Part shown: positions 25,857 through 37,193 of the stretch, one piece after another | Layout of the letters: each line of letters opens with the position of its first letter | Numbering within the stretch: the stretch's first letter is position 1 | NCBI GenBank assembly: GCA_964030475.1 | Contig: CAXIPT010000003.1 | Location: forward strand, 5,858,962-5,922,961 | Length of the DNA stretch: 64,000 nucleotides | From: Tethya wilhelma | Lineage: Eukaryota; Porifera; Demospongiae; Tethyida; Tethyidae | Direction of reading: 5' to 3' | Notes under the pieces: generated by a model | Told to the model about the DNA's origin: nothing | Database searches by the model: none | Seen by the model: the letters and a program-made list of their open reading frames with translations, nothing else | Translations under genes and position numbers: made by a program

Positions 25857-27745
25857 ATGTACAATATTATTCAGTCTAGTTTGGTTCTTGCAATTGTTTG
25901 GATGACATTCACTCAGGGTAAGTTTTAATCCCACCATTGATAAGTTTAACAGTTACTAGCTATTATGTACAATAAATTGGAAGTGAGCATTTGCCACTAA
26001 TGTAAACCAAAAATGGACTATATATTATTCAGCTTTGGCTCAGGATTCAACTGTGAGACCTACTCGTCACTCTCTTCATTTTGGACTACAGTCATTGGAT
26101 GGATCATCACCAAATGGAAACTGTACATCAGTGACCATGAATCAAGGTCGTGATGATGTATGCAACCTTCAAGATGGTGGTACAAGTGTGTTGGTTGATA
26201 ACACCATACTACCACTCAGTGGACTAACTGGTGACTGGGCTAGAGATTTGTACACAGTGGAGAGACTAAATGGAGCCTTCATTTCTATTGGCTTTGACTT
26301 TGGTACTTCAGTCAGAGTGAGAAGAGTGGAGCTGGTGTTGTTCAACTGCCCACAGAGGTCTATAAGGGCTGGTAGTATAGAGATCTATGTAGATGGATCA
26401 GTAGACTTTTTTCCTCGACCAGATCCTGCCTCTGAACCAGGGCCTAGCAATAGAGTTGGTGATAGACTGATTGGAGTTAATTCCTGTGAAGATCTCTATA
26501 GGGTTTGTGTACCTCTATCAGTAGGAGGATCCACTCGTCTATACTACATTGTATTCCCCAGTACTTCTGGTTCTACCGGAGTGTATCTAGCTGAAACAAT
26601 ATTCTACAATGACACTTCAACATGTGGTTCTGATACTCTAGTCACTAAACCAGACACCACCCCTCCACCACCAGTGGCCACAACTACTGAAGGTATCAAA
26701 TAATTAGGTAATAACAATTATTGTGTCGATGAACAAAAATTAATATTATATACATACAATAATTATGCATGCGATGATGGAATAATGCTTATACATTTCT
26801 TTAGATCCATTCTCTTCTACTCCCTTAATTTCCGAAACAATTGACTCAACTAGTAGCATTGAGAGAACAGGATTATCGACATCAACACGATTATCTTCAA
26901 AGGACGTAAACTACACAACACCAACCGACATCACAGCTACCACAACGATTGCTGCAGTAGTAGCACCGGTTATCATTGTTTTACTCCTAGCAGTAGGAGT
27001 GTTCACAATAGTAATGGTAATTATAGCAATAAGATATGTGCATAAGAAACAAAAGCAGAATAAAGAGAAGCAGAAGGAGAACAATGATAGTTCAATACAG
27101 TTGGAGAATTTTACACATGAAGGCACTCTCATACAAATGACTATCCCAGAGGATGAAAACAGTAATGCTACCGATTCACACCTGTCCTGTCCTGATAAGA
27201 AAATCCATACTGACCAAAACGACAGCACATATTCCTACCTGGCTCGTCCAATGGCTTCAAAAAGGATGATACATGCTAAAAACAAGAATATGATGCCAGA
27301 GAGTATACAACCCACCACTGCAGATAGAATGTATGATAGAATACAGCTGACACCACTAACTGGACAGATTGAAAGCTATGCTTATGAATCCATTGATACA
27401 ACTGGGACCAATATGGATACTCCGAACAAGTGCACAAATACAACATCTGCCACAGCCACAGCTCCCGTGGAGGATGAGGACAGTAGGAAACCACCCAAGG
27501 AGATCCCGGTGTATTCGGTTGTCCAGAAGAAGAAGAAAAGGAAATCAAGCAGGTCCAACCCTCCTAAAAGTGCTGATGAGGGACCTGATGTTTTTCAAAA
27601 TAGAAACAGTGTGACTTCTTCTCCAGTGCTACCTCAACCGTATGCTGCCAATGGTTCATGTGTGCATTCCATTGTTCAGAAGAGGAGTAGTGCTTCAAAC
27701 AACCCCTCAGCAGTGCAGTCACATGACTTACAATCTGATACCTGA
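25857..27745 (+). CDS. Single-pass receptor-like protein (gene D)
   Basis: Exons 25857-25917, 26033-26692 and 26805-27745 with phase-1 introns give 553 residues. Exon 1 is a signal peptide (MYNIIQSSLVLAIVWMTFTQ). Exon 2 is one ectodomain of about 220 residues with several Cys and a beta-sandwich-like pattern (ISIGFDFGTSVRVRRVELVLF, then LYYIVFPST). It looks like a galactose-binding or discoidin-like fold, not assigned with certainty, and ends in a Pro/Thr linker. Exon 3 has a Thr-rich stalk, a long TM helix (VIIVLLLAVGVFTIVMVIIA), KKQKQNKEKQK, and a tail of about 220 residues. Tail motifs include IPVYSVVQKKKKRK and the related CVHSIVQKR. The first matches gene C's LYTAVVKK in spacing of Tyr, Val and Lys. 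The signal-peptide exon used is the one after the N join. Confidence 0.85.
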
Positions 27746-27995
27746 TTGCTCAATATAATTTGAAACAACCATGATTTTCCCAAAAATCAGTACTGAAAAC
27801 TCCTAATTGTGTGTTTTGCAAACAATGTTATTTTTATGTGTGTAGTAATACTTAGCGTCTTTTGTATGGAGTTGAAATAGTTTCATGTAGCCAGGGAAAG
27901 TTTTCCTTACTATACTCATTATGCTTGCTATAAAATTCAATGATTATTGCTTGCTGTTATATTGAAAGAGAATCTTAGATCCAGGGTAGGATCTA

Positions 27996-29758
27996 ATGAT
28001 GGAAACTCAGTTACAATGGTTTCTCGTGTGCACTGTTGTTGTTGCTCAGTTTGGAATGAACGTGTGTCAATTCAATCCAAATCAAGGTAAGTAAGTGGTA
28101 ATACAATAATTGTGTTGATGTATGTGTTCCTCCCTCAACACTATTGTGTCTATAGCTCCTTTATACCAACTATCAATATTGAATGACACTGGCCCAGAAG
28201 TAGGTACCGTCCAATGTCGCAGTGCTCCAGGATACCTGTGTCAATGCCAAAGGGAACACTCACAGAATGAGATACCTACAGACTCTAAATCTAGGGAAAT
28301 GCATAATATCATGCACACTTGTAATTTAAATTCGATTATAGATTTGTCTAGTATCATCATGAATACAATGGCTTTAAACTGTTGCAACAACCAAGCACAA
28401 AGAGTGGACATACGACTGTTTTTCAATGTAACAAATGGAAACGATCCTCTTGAGGAAAAAGTCAACACAGAAACGTGTGATGAACACAATTCAAGACCAT
28501 GGAACCCCACAGACCCTATCTATGTTGACAGCATAGAGATAGACATACTAAATATACCATCAACCGGCAATCGCCACCAATTGCAAGGGGGTGATAGCTG
28601 CTTTGAAATTCCTGTCTTTGTAATCAAGTTATTTCAAGGTAGGCTATTAACATACACACAGCATGTCATGTGTATTAAGTTATGTTACAACAAACATTTA
28701 CTACGTACCGTGAATACACATTGCACACTATTTTCTTACACAACTGTACGTCATGTAATACACACACTTGTACATCTACAGTGTCTACAGAAACACATGC
28801 TTCACCTACTGTGCATGTGCCTACAGAAACATATGCTTCACCTACTGTGCATGTGTCTACAGAAACATATGCTTCACCTACTGTGCATGTGTCTACAGAA
28901 ACAAACTCTACACATGCTGTGCCTAGACAAGAAGAAAGCTCAACCTCAACAATAATGCCAACAATAAATGAACGAGAAAACACAACAAATAAATTCTTGC
29001 AACAAAACACAATCATCACAATATCTGCATCAGCCGGTGGTGGTTTTCTGATATTCCTACTAATAATCATAATCATCGCAATCACTGCAAACTACAAACG
29101 AAAGAAGAGAGTCCGGTTCTTTCGACCTGCCACAAATATCAATGATGATAAGGAGTATGAAGTGAGAAATGAACACTACCGTCATTCAGTCATCCCACCA
29201 ACACTCTCATATAGCCATGGTCTCAGTGAAGGCTCTCCTCAGACTGATGCAGTGTATGAGATACCACAGGAGAGCCTCTGTAGTTACAGCAATGGCAATG
29301 GGCGTAGCATATCAGGCTTCATTTCATACCAATATAGGGAAGAAAACAACCACTGTTTAGGTCCCACTACACCTGAAGAGCCACTGAGCAGCAAAATGGA
29401 CTTGGAATTCTCTACTGATGTGTTAGGGCATGCAACCATTCAGGAAGCCAGAGGTGCAACTGAATCACCAGCTCCTCCTAGCTATGATGATGTAGTGAGG
29501 CAAGAACAAGGGAGTGACAGCAGCACAGGCAATGACCCAGCTGCAATGTGCCAGTCCGAGAGTGAAGATCAAGATACACCAGGAGAAGAGATAGTCAACG
29601 AAGGAAATAATGATGACAACATTCACTCAAGTACTTCAACTCCCTCACACACAATCAGGACATTGGAACACACTGCCAACATCTATATTGATAATCAAGA
29701 AGATGATGAAAGGTCATCTGCTACAAATAGTAGCAGTACAGTGTCAGGAGGGGATTGA
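27996..29758 (+). CDS. Single-pass receptor-like protein (gene E)
   Basis: Exons 27996-28086, 28156-28638 and 28782-29758, again joined by phase-1 introns, give 516 residues. Exon 1 encodes a signal peptide (METQLQWFLVCTVVVAQFG). Exon 2 is a Cys-containing ectodomain of about 160 residues (CQCQREHS, NCCNNQ, GGDSCFEIPVFV) that I do not recognise. Exon 3 opens with three 12-residue repeats of the VSTETYASPTVH type. A Thr-rich stalk, a TM helix (GGGFLIFLLIIIIIAITANY), KRKKRVRFF and a long acidic tail follow. The tail carries AVYEIPQES, a YxIP SH2-type site, and APPSYDDVV, a PPxY motif that can bind WW domains of NEDD4-type ubiquitin ligases. Architecture and intron phase match genes C and D although the ectodomains differ. 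Start may be 27996 or 27999. Confidence 0.83.
28781..28888 (+). repeat. Coding 36-bp minisatellite in gene E stalk
   Basis: Three 36-bp units (28781-28816, 28817-28852, 28853-28888) plus a partial fourth encode VxTETxASPTVH repeats. They sit exactly at the start of the stalk exon. Units are nearly identical, differing at a His/Tyr and a Ser/Pro codon. Because 36 is a multiple of three, copy-number change would keep the frame. Confidence 0.93.
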
Positions 29759-30182
29759 AACCATCATGTGCTCAAGTAGATACATAGATTTAAATTATAT
29801 ACACTATACATACATTGTATAAGACATGTTATACAAATCAAGTTGTTATTGTTTGTATTATCAGAAATTGAAAGTCACGTTAGTATAAACATTTTCTTTT
29901 GTCATGATGGTGTGTTTGTATAAATCAAGCTCACTTTTACTTACCGGTATCTACCTTAAATTCAAAACAGCACTCACTTTGTCATCATAAGATTGAGTTT
30001 GCACACGCATGTGAGCTATCACTAGATGCTTAAACAATGCAGTGTTGGTTCTGTGTTTTTGCTGAGGTGGTATCACAGCTGCCAGATGTAAGCTGATTTG
30101 TGATATTGTGAGAGAAAATTAATACGACATTGTTTTTGGTAACAATTATTTCGATATTCCACACTCACTGCTACACCCTAAG

Positions 30183-32756
30183 TGTTGCATTTGAAAGCAA
30201 CAGAACTATGTATCCATGGATTGCTCCACACATAGCTAATATTGGGATTACAGCAACTGTGGTAATAACCTTTGGACAACAGCAAAGTGGAGAAATTCCA
30301 GCAAATCTTGGCAATCTGATCGGCTTCAGGTATAACATAAAGCTGATGACATCATGATTTACAGATCAATTCGTACAGCTGAGGACTATGCTATGGTTCA
30401 AAACGATATTGATAGTCTTGCCTCCTGGACAGCACAAAATTTCTTACAATTCAACGAGGTAAAATGTAAATACATGGTGCTGACTAGAAAACAGCAATCA
30501 CATATATCGCAGTATCCACTCTCAATCAATGGTACCCCACTGGAAAAGGTGGAGAGTTACAAGTACCTAGGTGTATTGCTAACATCCAACTTGTCGTGGC
30601 ACAAGCATGTAGCAGAAGTGTGTCGCAAGGCTAGGCAAAAGGTGGGGATCCTCTACAGGAAATGCTACAGAAATGCCAACAGAGAAACTATGCTTAAACT
30701 ATACCTCTGTTGCATTAGGCCGGAACTTGAGTATGCTGCAATTGTTTGGTCTCCTCACCTAAAANTGGCAGAAAAGAGCACACTGAAGAAGCACATACAT
30801 TTGAGCACTCTGCCAGAGATTTGTCCTCGATCCTCACCTTCATGCAGTCCTGAGGAATACCTCATTTCCTATTAGGGTTACCAACTCTCTTCACTCTGCC
30901 ATCTGGAACTTACTACATGACATTAGTTGTGGTAAAAATATTGTGCAAGTGCATGACCATATAATTATACAAGTATAATAAAAATTTTATAAAAATGAGA
31001 AGTGTAGGAATGGGCAGTGCGGTAAAAAGCAATGAAACAAGGCATGCCAAGTCTCTGAATTTCGGCNTCTCACAGATGTGATGTACAACTGAGCTCAACA
31101 GGTGGTGGTGCTGTACCATCTGTTACTGGCTATAGATGGCAACACAATGGTGTGCTGCAAACTGTTACAGACGCTAACTACAGAATTGCATCTCCACAAT
31201 CTAGTGATGGTGGAGAGTACAGGTGTGCAGGTGTTACAGATACCTGTGTAACATCATTTTCTGATGCTCGAGATGTAACCAGTAAGTCTTTTAAAAGCCA
31301 AATCTTTTAAGTACTGTTCTATGTTTAGAGATTTCACAGTACATGGGTACATCAGCTCAGTCTGCAATGTCACATTTAATATGAAAGAATATATAAGAAC
31401 AATTATTACAACTTGTATGCAGCCCCTCCCACTGTCACTGGATTGGTTAGTGACCCTCAAGAAGTTTTTGAGAATGACAGGCTGACACTGACATGCCAAG
31501 CAGAAGGCTGGCCTACACCGACCATCATGGTAATAAGGATTTGCAATTAACTTCTTGTGTTAGTAGTTTATTTTTCCAACCGATTTAATTATTTTGTATT
31601 TGTATGTGTGTCCCATACACCCCTCCCCACTTGTGCCTCTTGGTGGTGTGTTGTTTTAAAATAATAATAATAATTACACAGTGGTTCAAAGTGGGCTCTG
31701 ATGGCACACAAACCAATATTGGAAGTGGCCCTCAACTTACAATAAACCAAACAAGTCTATCGGATGCTGGGATCTATGAATGCCAAGCCACCAACAGCAG
31801 GGGGGCTAAAGAGAGGAGAACCCAAGTAGATATATCTCCAGGTTTGTATGTGCATTTCCAGTCAGTATAATGTACATGTCATTCATTTGAATGGTATACT
31901 AATTTGAATTAGAGCCTACTACTCCCCCAATTGCAACGACAGTTCCTGAACCTGAAGAGACTACTACTGAAGATGCAGATACACAAACACCAGTAAGATT
32001 CACTGTGATTCAGAATTAAAAGAGAAGCTGTAATTTTACCATTCAGTTTTGCATTATATTTAATCTTATCATGTGTATTAATTTTGTAGGTTGAGGGATC
32101 AGGAACAGAAGGTAACACAACTGTAGATGATGTGTTTGAGCAATTGTTCATTCAAAATATCTCTTTCTATTACCTATAGCAACCACTGTTGAACCAACTC
32201 CCAGAGTGGAGTTCTACATTGCAGTTGCCGTCACATTTGTAGTTTGTTTCACCATTGCTCTATTGGTGGTAATAATGAGCATTGTAGGGTAAGTCTTTAG
32301 CTGCATGATGTTTACACATCAAGACACACCCTTTTTTTTCAAAAACATAATGCATAAGCTCACAACCAAATTCATACTCACTCGAACTGCATTAATATAA
32401 CTAGATTCAGTCACATGATATTCATGACCATATTTATAGCGTATAGCTACAGAATAACAAAAACATTGAACTTTCTACTTCAAACCGTGACCACAAATAT
32501 CAAGTAGAACACATAATATAATATACTCAAACAGCTCATTGTGTGAACCATAATCATTAGCTAATCTGTTCGTTTTTGTTGGGCTTTTTTACCTTTGTTT
32601 TTTAGGCTCTGTGTTATTTACAAGAGAGAGAGGAAAGGAGACGATGTAGCTCCTGAATATTATGAGGATGAAGAAGAGCTAGTGGAAATGGAGACTCTGG
32701 AGACTGAGATGCCAAAGCCAAAAAAGAAGAAGAACAGAGCAAGACGAAAGTTTTAA
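30183..32756 (+). CDS. Ig-domain single-pass membrane protein (gene F), 5' end uncertain
   Basis: Exons 30183-30329, 31076-31281, 31423-31529, 31682-31841, 31913-31992, 32090-32111, 32180-32288 and 32606-32756 join in consistent phase. The first two encode one Ig-like domain (GYRWQHNG ... SSDGGEYRCAGV). The next two form an I-set-type Ig domain (LTLTCQAEGWPTPTIM, WFKVG, SDAGIYECQATNS). A Thr/Pro/Glu stalk in small exons, a TM helix (FYIAVAVTFVVCFTIALLVV) and a short tail follow. The tail is acidic (PEYYEDEEELVEMETLE) and then basic (PKPKKKKNRARRKF). A candidate signal-peptide exon at 30037-30087 (MQCWFCVFAEVV) does not match phase, so the start is open. AATAAA is at 32881-32886. The first intron contains a retrotransposon fragment and an N. 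Confidence 0.78.
30330..30880 (+). mobile_element. Non-LTR retrotransposon fragment (reverse transcriptase C-terminal part)
   Basis: The frame opens at ADDIMIYR, the catalytic Tyr-Ala-Asp-Asp region of reverse transcriptase. It continues with LQFNEVKCKYMVLTRK, YKYLGVLLTSNLSW and LYLCCIRPELEYAAIVWSPHL, typical of the thumb region of CR1/L2/Jockey-like elements. The polymerase N-terminal part and endonuclease are missing, and an N at 30765 interrupts the 3' part. It lies between exons of gene F on the same strand. The copy is 5'-truncated and not functional as seen. Confidence 0.85.
30960..31066 (+). repeat. Dispersed repeat, diverged copy ending at an N
   Basis: Contains GTGTAGGAATGGGCAGTGC, then AAAAAGCAATGAAACAAGGCAT and AATTTCGGC directly before the N at 31066. 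The same order of blocks forms each arm of the foldback at 48796-49194. The copy is diverged and cut at the assembly join. Confidence 0.75.
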
Positions 32757-32880
32757 AGGAATTCGAAGATACACAAGACTATCCTAACTATAGACATTAT
32801 CTCCACATAATATTATTATAGCCTTTCAGCTTAATGCACACATTGTTATTATTATTATTATGCAGCTTTTTTCAGGTTAC

Positions 32881-32886
32881 AATAAA
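32881..32886 (+). terminator. Polyadenylation signal AATAAA of gene F
   Basis: AATAAA lies 125 bp after the stop codon, ahead of a T-rich stretch. The next gene's ATG is at 33179. Confidence 0.6.
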
Positions 32887-33178
32887 GGTCTCATAATTAC
32901 ATCCCCTTTTATTGTTTTCACATAAAAGTTGAGTGCAATTGCTCTTAAAAGTCAGCAAGCAAGCCATTGCATGGGAGGTGATATTGTGGTCAGAGAGTTT
33001 GTGTGCTGTGCTCAGCCCCACCTCATGCGTGGGTGTAGGACTGTGAGCCAAAAGGGGTGTGTCACATAGGGTGTGCCTACATAGTATTATCTTGTGTGAT
33101 TTTTAGACCAGGTCTACTGTTCTACCCCCTTAGTGTCCTGGTATAACTATATAGCCTACGTGGCTGTCAGCACCCAAG

Positions 33179-36100
33179 ATGATTGGTCAGTACACAGTAC
33201 TAATTGGCTCACTGTTCTGTTCACTTATCTTGCTATTGATCATCCCTGTCACCTATGGTCAAGAAAATGAGGTGAGCACCATTATTGCATGGGTGTTTTC
33301 TACCAGAATCATTACTATTATATCAGTTTGAACAGTTTTTGGTCTCTTTGTGTTATTCTGTCATGATTCCAGTATATCTCATTCTGTGCATGGCCAGTTG
33401 TCTGGTGAGCATTGAATTCAATGAGCACATGGCACCATATGTCTGTTATAGCTCCTATAGCCACCTTCAAAGTGTATGTAGCATTTGACCTAATGATCGA
33501 TGTAGAGCTTTCTGCATTCTTGTTAGTCATTGTGTGGCTGAAACCATTTCCCTGTGGAATTATCACTCTCTAATACTGCGTTATGTACTGTACATTGAAG
33601 ATTGTTTACAAAATTCCTTCTATTCACACATTCTGATGATCTCTGCTATCTTCCACGTCTGGTCTCACTGAACCTATTCACCAACACCCTAACCCTGAAC
33701 TGATTTGCATCCCTACATACTGCTGTGAAGTGTAGTAAGTCCCCACCTGTAGTCTCGTTCCCAGGCTCCTCCCTCACGTATATTTTCGAAGGGAGGAGCC
33801 TGGGAATGAGGCTACCCCACCTGTATGTTCCTTGTTTGTCAAGTGTAAATTGAACCATGTGTTATTTTTCTCAATGCAGAAATGATTTCAGTGACTTTGA
33901 ATGGTACTGGTGGGCAATCTGAATCCATAAATCCAATACTAGGTTCAACAGTAACACTCATGTAAGTCTTTACTTATCCATATATTACACCTCTCATAAA
34001 TCAAACTATCAATAATTGGTTACAGCTGTTACTCTGAAAATGTAACGGTATATATTTGGCAGAAGAATGAGCAGACAATATCATCTGAATCGTAAGCTAC
34101 GTACATGTATAATAGTCAATCTTGACCATGCATATCAACTTAGTCATACAATGTACAATGTCATATACATAGACTACCAGTTATTGTGGAACCACTAATG
34201 CAAGGGAAATTAATCCAACAAAAACATTATCATAGAACAAGAATAGCATGCACTCATGTTAGTCTTATTCCAGGCCTTCCCCTGTTGATCACCACAGACT
34301 TATACCTTTACTCTTTACAACATTGGTTAGCTAGTGGGCCTATTATTATATGTACAGAGATGCTGTGTATAGGATACACAGAATCAATGCCAGTGATGGA
34401 GGAATGTACCGATGTGGAGTTCGGGTGGAGTCATGTGAGCCAAGGTACTCCAACCAAATCACAATCAATAGTAAGTGAACCAAAATCAATGAGATATTTT
34501 GCATAATATAATATTGTTGCATAACAATATTCTATTATTGTTCTGTGGAGTAAGGGCACACCAAAAAGAATAATAGTTATTATAGTCACTCAAAATAGTA
34601 AGTTATGCATGTGAACTGGACATGATTGAGACTGGAGTACTCATGAAATGAACAATCGTGCATGCTATTTCATGACCTCCTGATCCTTCCTCCTATACAT
34701 AGTGAATTTAAATTGCAGACTGGGCCACGCCTGGATTATAGACAGACCTAGCCTCATTATAAATGCACATAATATAATATGCATGGCTCCTTTAAGTAGG
34801 TGTGGAACCTGGGTACGAGACTAAGGTTAAGATATAGAGCAACACATAGCCAGTGATGGCCAAATCTCAACCCATTGGTCAAGAGCTAGACCTTTATGTA
34901 CTTAACTTCAAGGAAGGATTGCCACACAGAGTCGACTAGTCTATTGTATTGACCAAGATCCTTTTCACTGGCAATATTAGCATCAATAATGGATCCATGG
35001 GGCTGCCTATACCAGACTATCAATGCGCTATTCATTATACCACCCACTGAGTCATACATTTCAAGTTGCGTACCAAGCACAGACAAGGCAGCTGCTATGT
35101 TTGTGGCTACTTTGTGTCATTTAATAGCTGACTGCTTTCAACTGAATCTAATATATACTTTAGAAGAATACTCACCAACTAACTGTTAAATGGCATAAAG
35201 TAGCTACTAGTATAGCAGCTGCTTTGTCTGTGCTCAGTAATTTGAAATGTATGACTCAGTGAGTGGTATTATGAATAGTGTATCGGTAGTCTGGCATAGG
35301 CAGCCCCTTCAAGCTGCATGGACTCATCCATGCCTGGATTATAGACAGACCTAGCCTCATTATAAATGCACATAAAATAAAATGCCACATAGCTCCTTTA
35401 AGTAGGTATGAAACCTGGGTATGAGACTAAGGCTAAGATATAGAGCAGCACATAGCCAGTGACAATCCATTGATCAAGAACTGGACCTTACGTACTTAAC
35501 TTCAAGGAAGGATTGAGAGTCGAATAGTCTATTGACCAAGATCCTTTTCGAATTCACTGGCAATATTAGTATCAATGATGGGTCCATGCAGCTTATTAAA
35601 AGGGGCTGCCTTTGCCAGACAATACCAATACACTATCATGAGTCATAATACCACCCACTGAGTCATACATTTCAAGTCATTGAGTACAACTGAATCTTAT
35701 GGACACACATATATATACTTTAGAAGAATACTCAAATCATTAGCTATTCAAGTAAATGCAGGTTCTTAGAAGACATGTAGAATCCACTCACCTTCTTCTA
35801 CTTGTTTCAGCTCCTCCTATGATAAGTCAGCTTGTTGGTCCTACTGAGCCAGTCAGAGAAGGAGAAGCCTTCAACCTGTCTTGTTTAGTACAAGGAACTC
35901 CCTCTCCAGAAATCTTGGTAAGCCTCTCTCAGCTCAGGTTTGAATTTCCCTCCATTTCTCTTGTGTTAGATCACATGATCTGAGCACATGCACCCCCATA
36001 TTCAATTAGTGCAAGTAATTTGCAGACCATTTCCCATCAAAACTAGACCACAAAAAAAGTTGTATGTCTGCTTCATTTTGTACTGACCATATTCACAGTG

Positions 36101-37156
36101 GTATCTTGAAGGCAACCAGCTGGAGGATAAAGGCTCTTTCTATAGAGTTTCTTCTGCTAGAGTCGACCAAGGAGGACAGTACAACTGTACAGCAAGCAAC
36201 AAATTAGGTTCAGACTCCAGGGCTCATTCTGTCACTGTATTAGAAGGTAAGTTGACAGTGTGTGATAATTTGGCATCCTTTGTAAAGGAGATAAACTGTT
36301 TGTGCCAGTTTATTCCTCTGTTAAAATAAACTGTCTGAAATAATATCCATAATTTTAGCCTCCATGTGTATCTTGTGTCAGGCTAAATTCCAGTACTCTT
36401 GGAAGATGTAAAGACTGATAGTGTTGATGAAAATATACAAACAACAAACACACGATATCCTTACTTTACACTTGGACCACATCAGTCTCTCTCGACAAAT
36501 GTCGTTAGCTGCGATTAGTTTTTGTCGTGATGGTGATATAAAATCGTGTTCCCTCACTCATGGAATATTTTAAGCTATACATTTGAATCCAAGTGCGTGC
36601 AACGACCACAATACTTTCAAAACCTTCCAAATAGTTCCCATTATTGCACGTGTAATGTAGTGCGTGGGTGAGAGGGAATGGTACGGTATTGTCACTCAAT
36701 GGCTTCGTATTATAGAGTCTCACACAATAGGCCAGTGACTGATGGTCTAATGTAGGCTTGGTCAGACTGGTGCTGGTATGGGAGTAGACTGAGTGTGCCT
36801 ATGTCAATTGAGTTAATTAGAACATGTTTTCTATGAGAGTACAATGCAAGTAATTGCATTGACTTACCTAGTGGTATGTTGGTCTGTAAACGTACCGAGT
36901 TACACATTCAATTTAGTACCGTTTAACAAGATTTACATATGTTTGTGTAATAGCATAATGCGTACCACTGCATGTGCTTGCTCAGTGAGGTGGAACTGGA
37001 AGCAATTGGAGATCGTTTTTTGTTCAAGAATTTGTTTGCGTGAGGGTGGGGCGGCCAATTGTCTGGTGTGTGATGGAGGAAGGGCGGGGTGCAACCTTAT
37101 CCTGCTTGAATGTTGTGTCAGTGATGTAACACTTGTGTTACGTTGCATTCTTTTAC

Positions 37157-37193
<37 letters not shown>

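Larger units (their letters stand above)
22478..26038. repeat. 1.75-kb duplication at an N join
   Basis: Bases 22478-24230 recur at 24286-26038 (offset 1808) without a difference that I can see. The unit covers most of gene C's last exon, the intergenic region and gene D's signal-peptide exon (24049-24109 and 25857-25917). Between the copies lie adapter sequence and a single N. This is best read as two overlapping contigs placed end to end, so there is probably one copy of each gene in the genome. Confidence 0.93.

Noticed and set aside
28122..28955. 277-residue plus frame with MLHLLCMCLQK repeats
   Set aside because: The exon part is real gene E sequence, but the repeats are the out-of-frame reading of the 36-bp stalk minisatellite after intron read-through.
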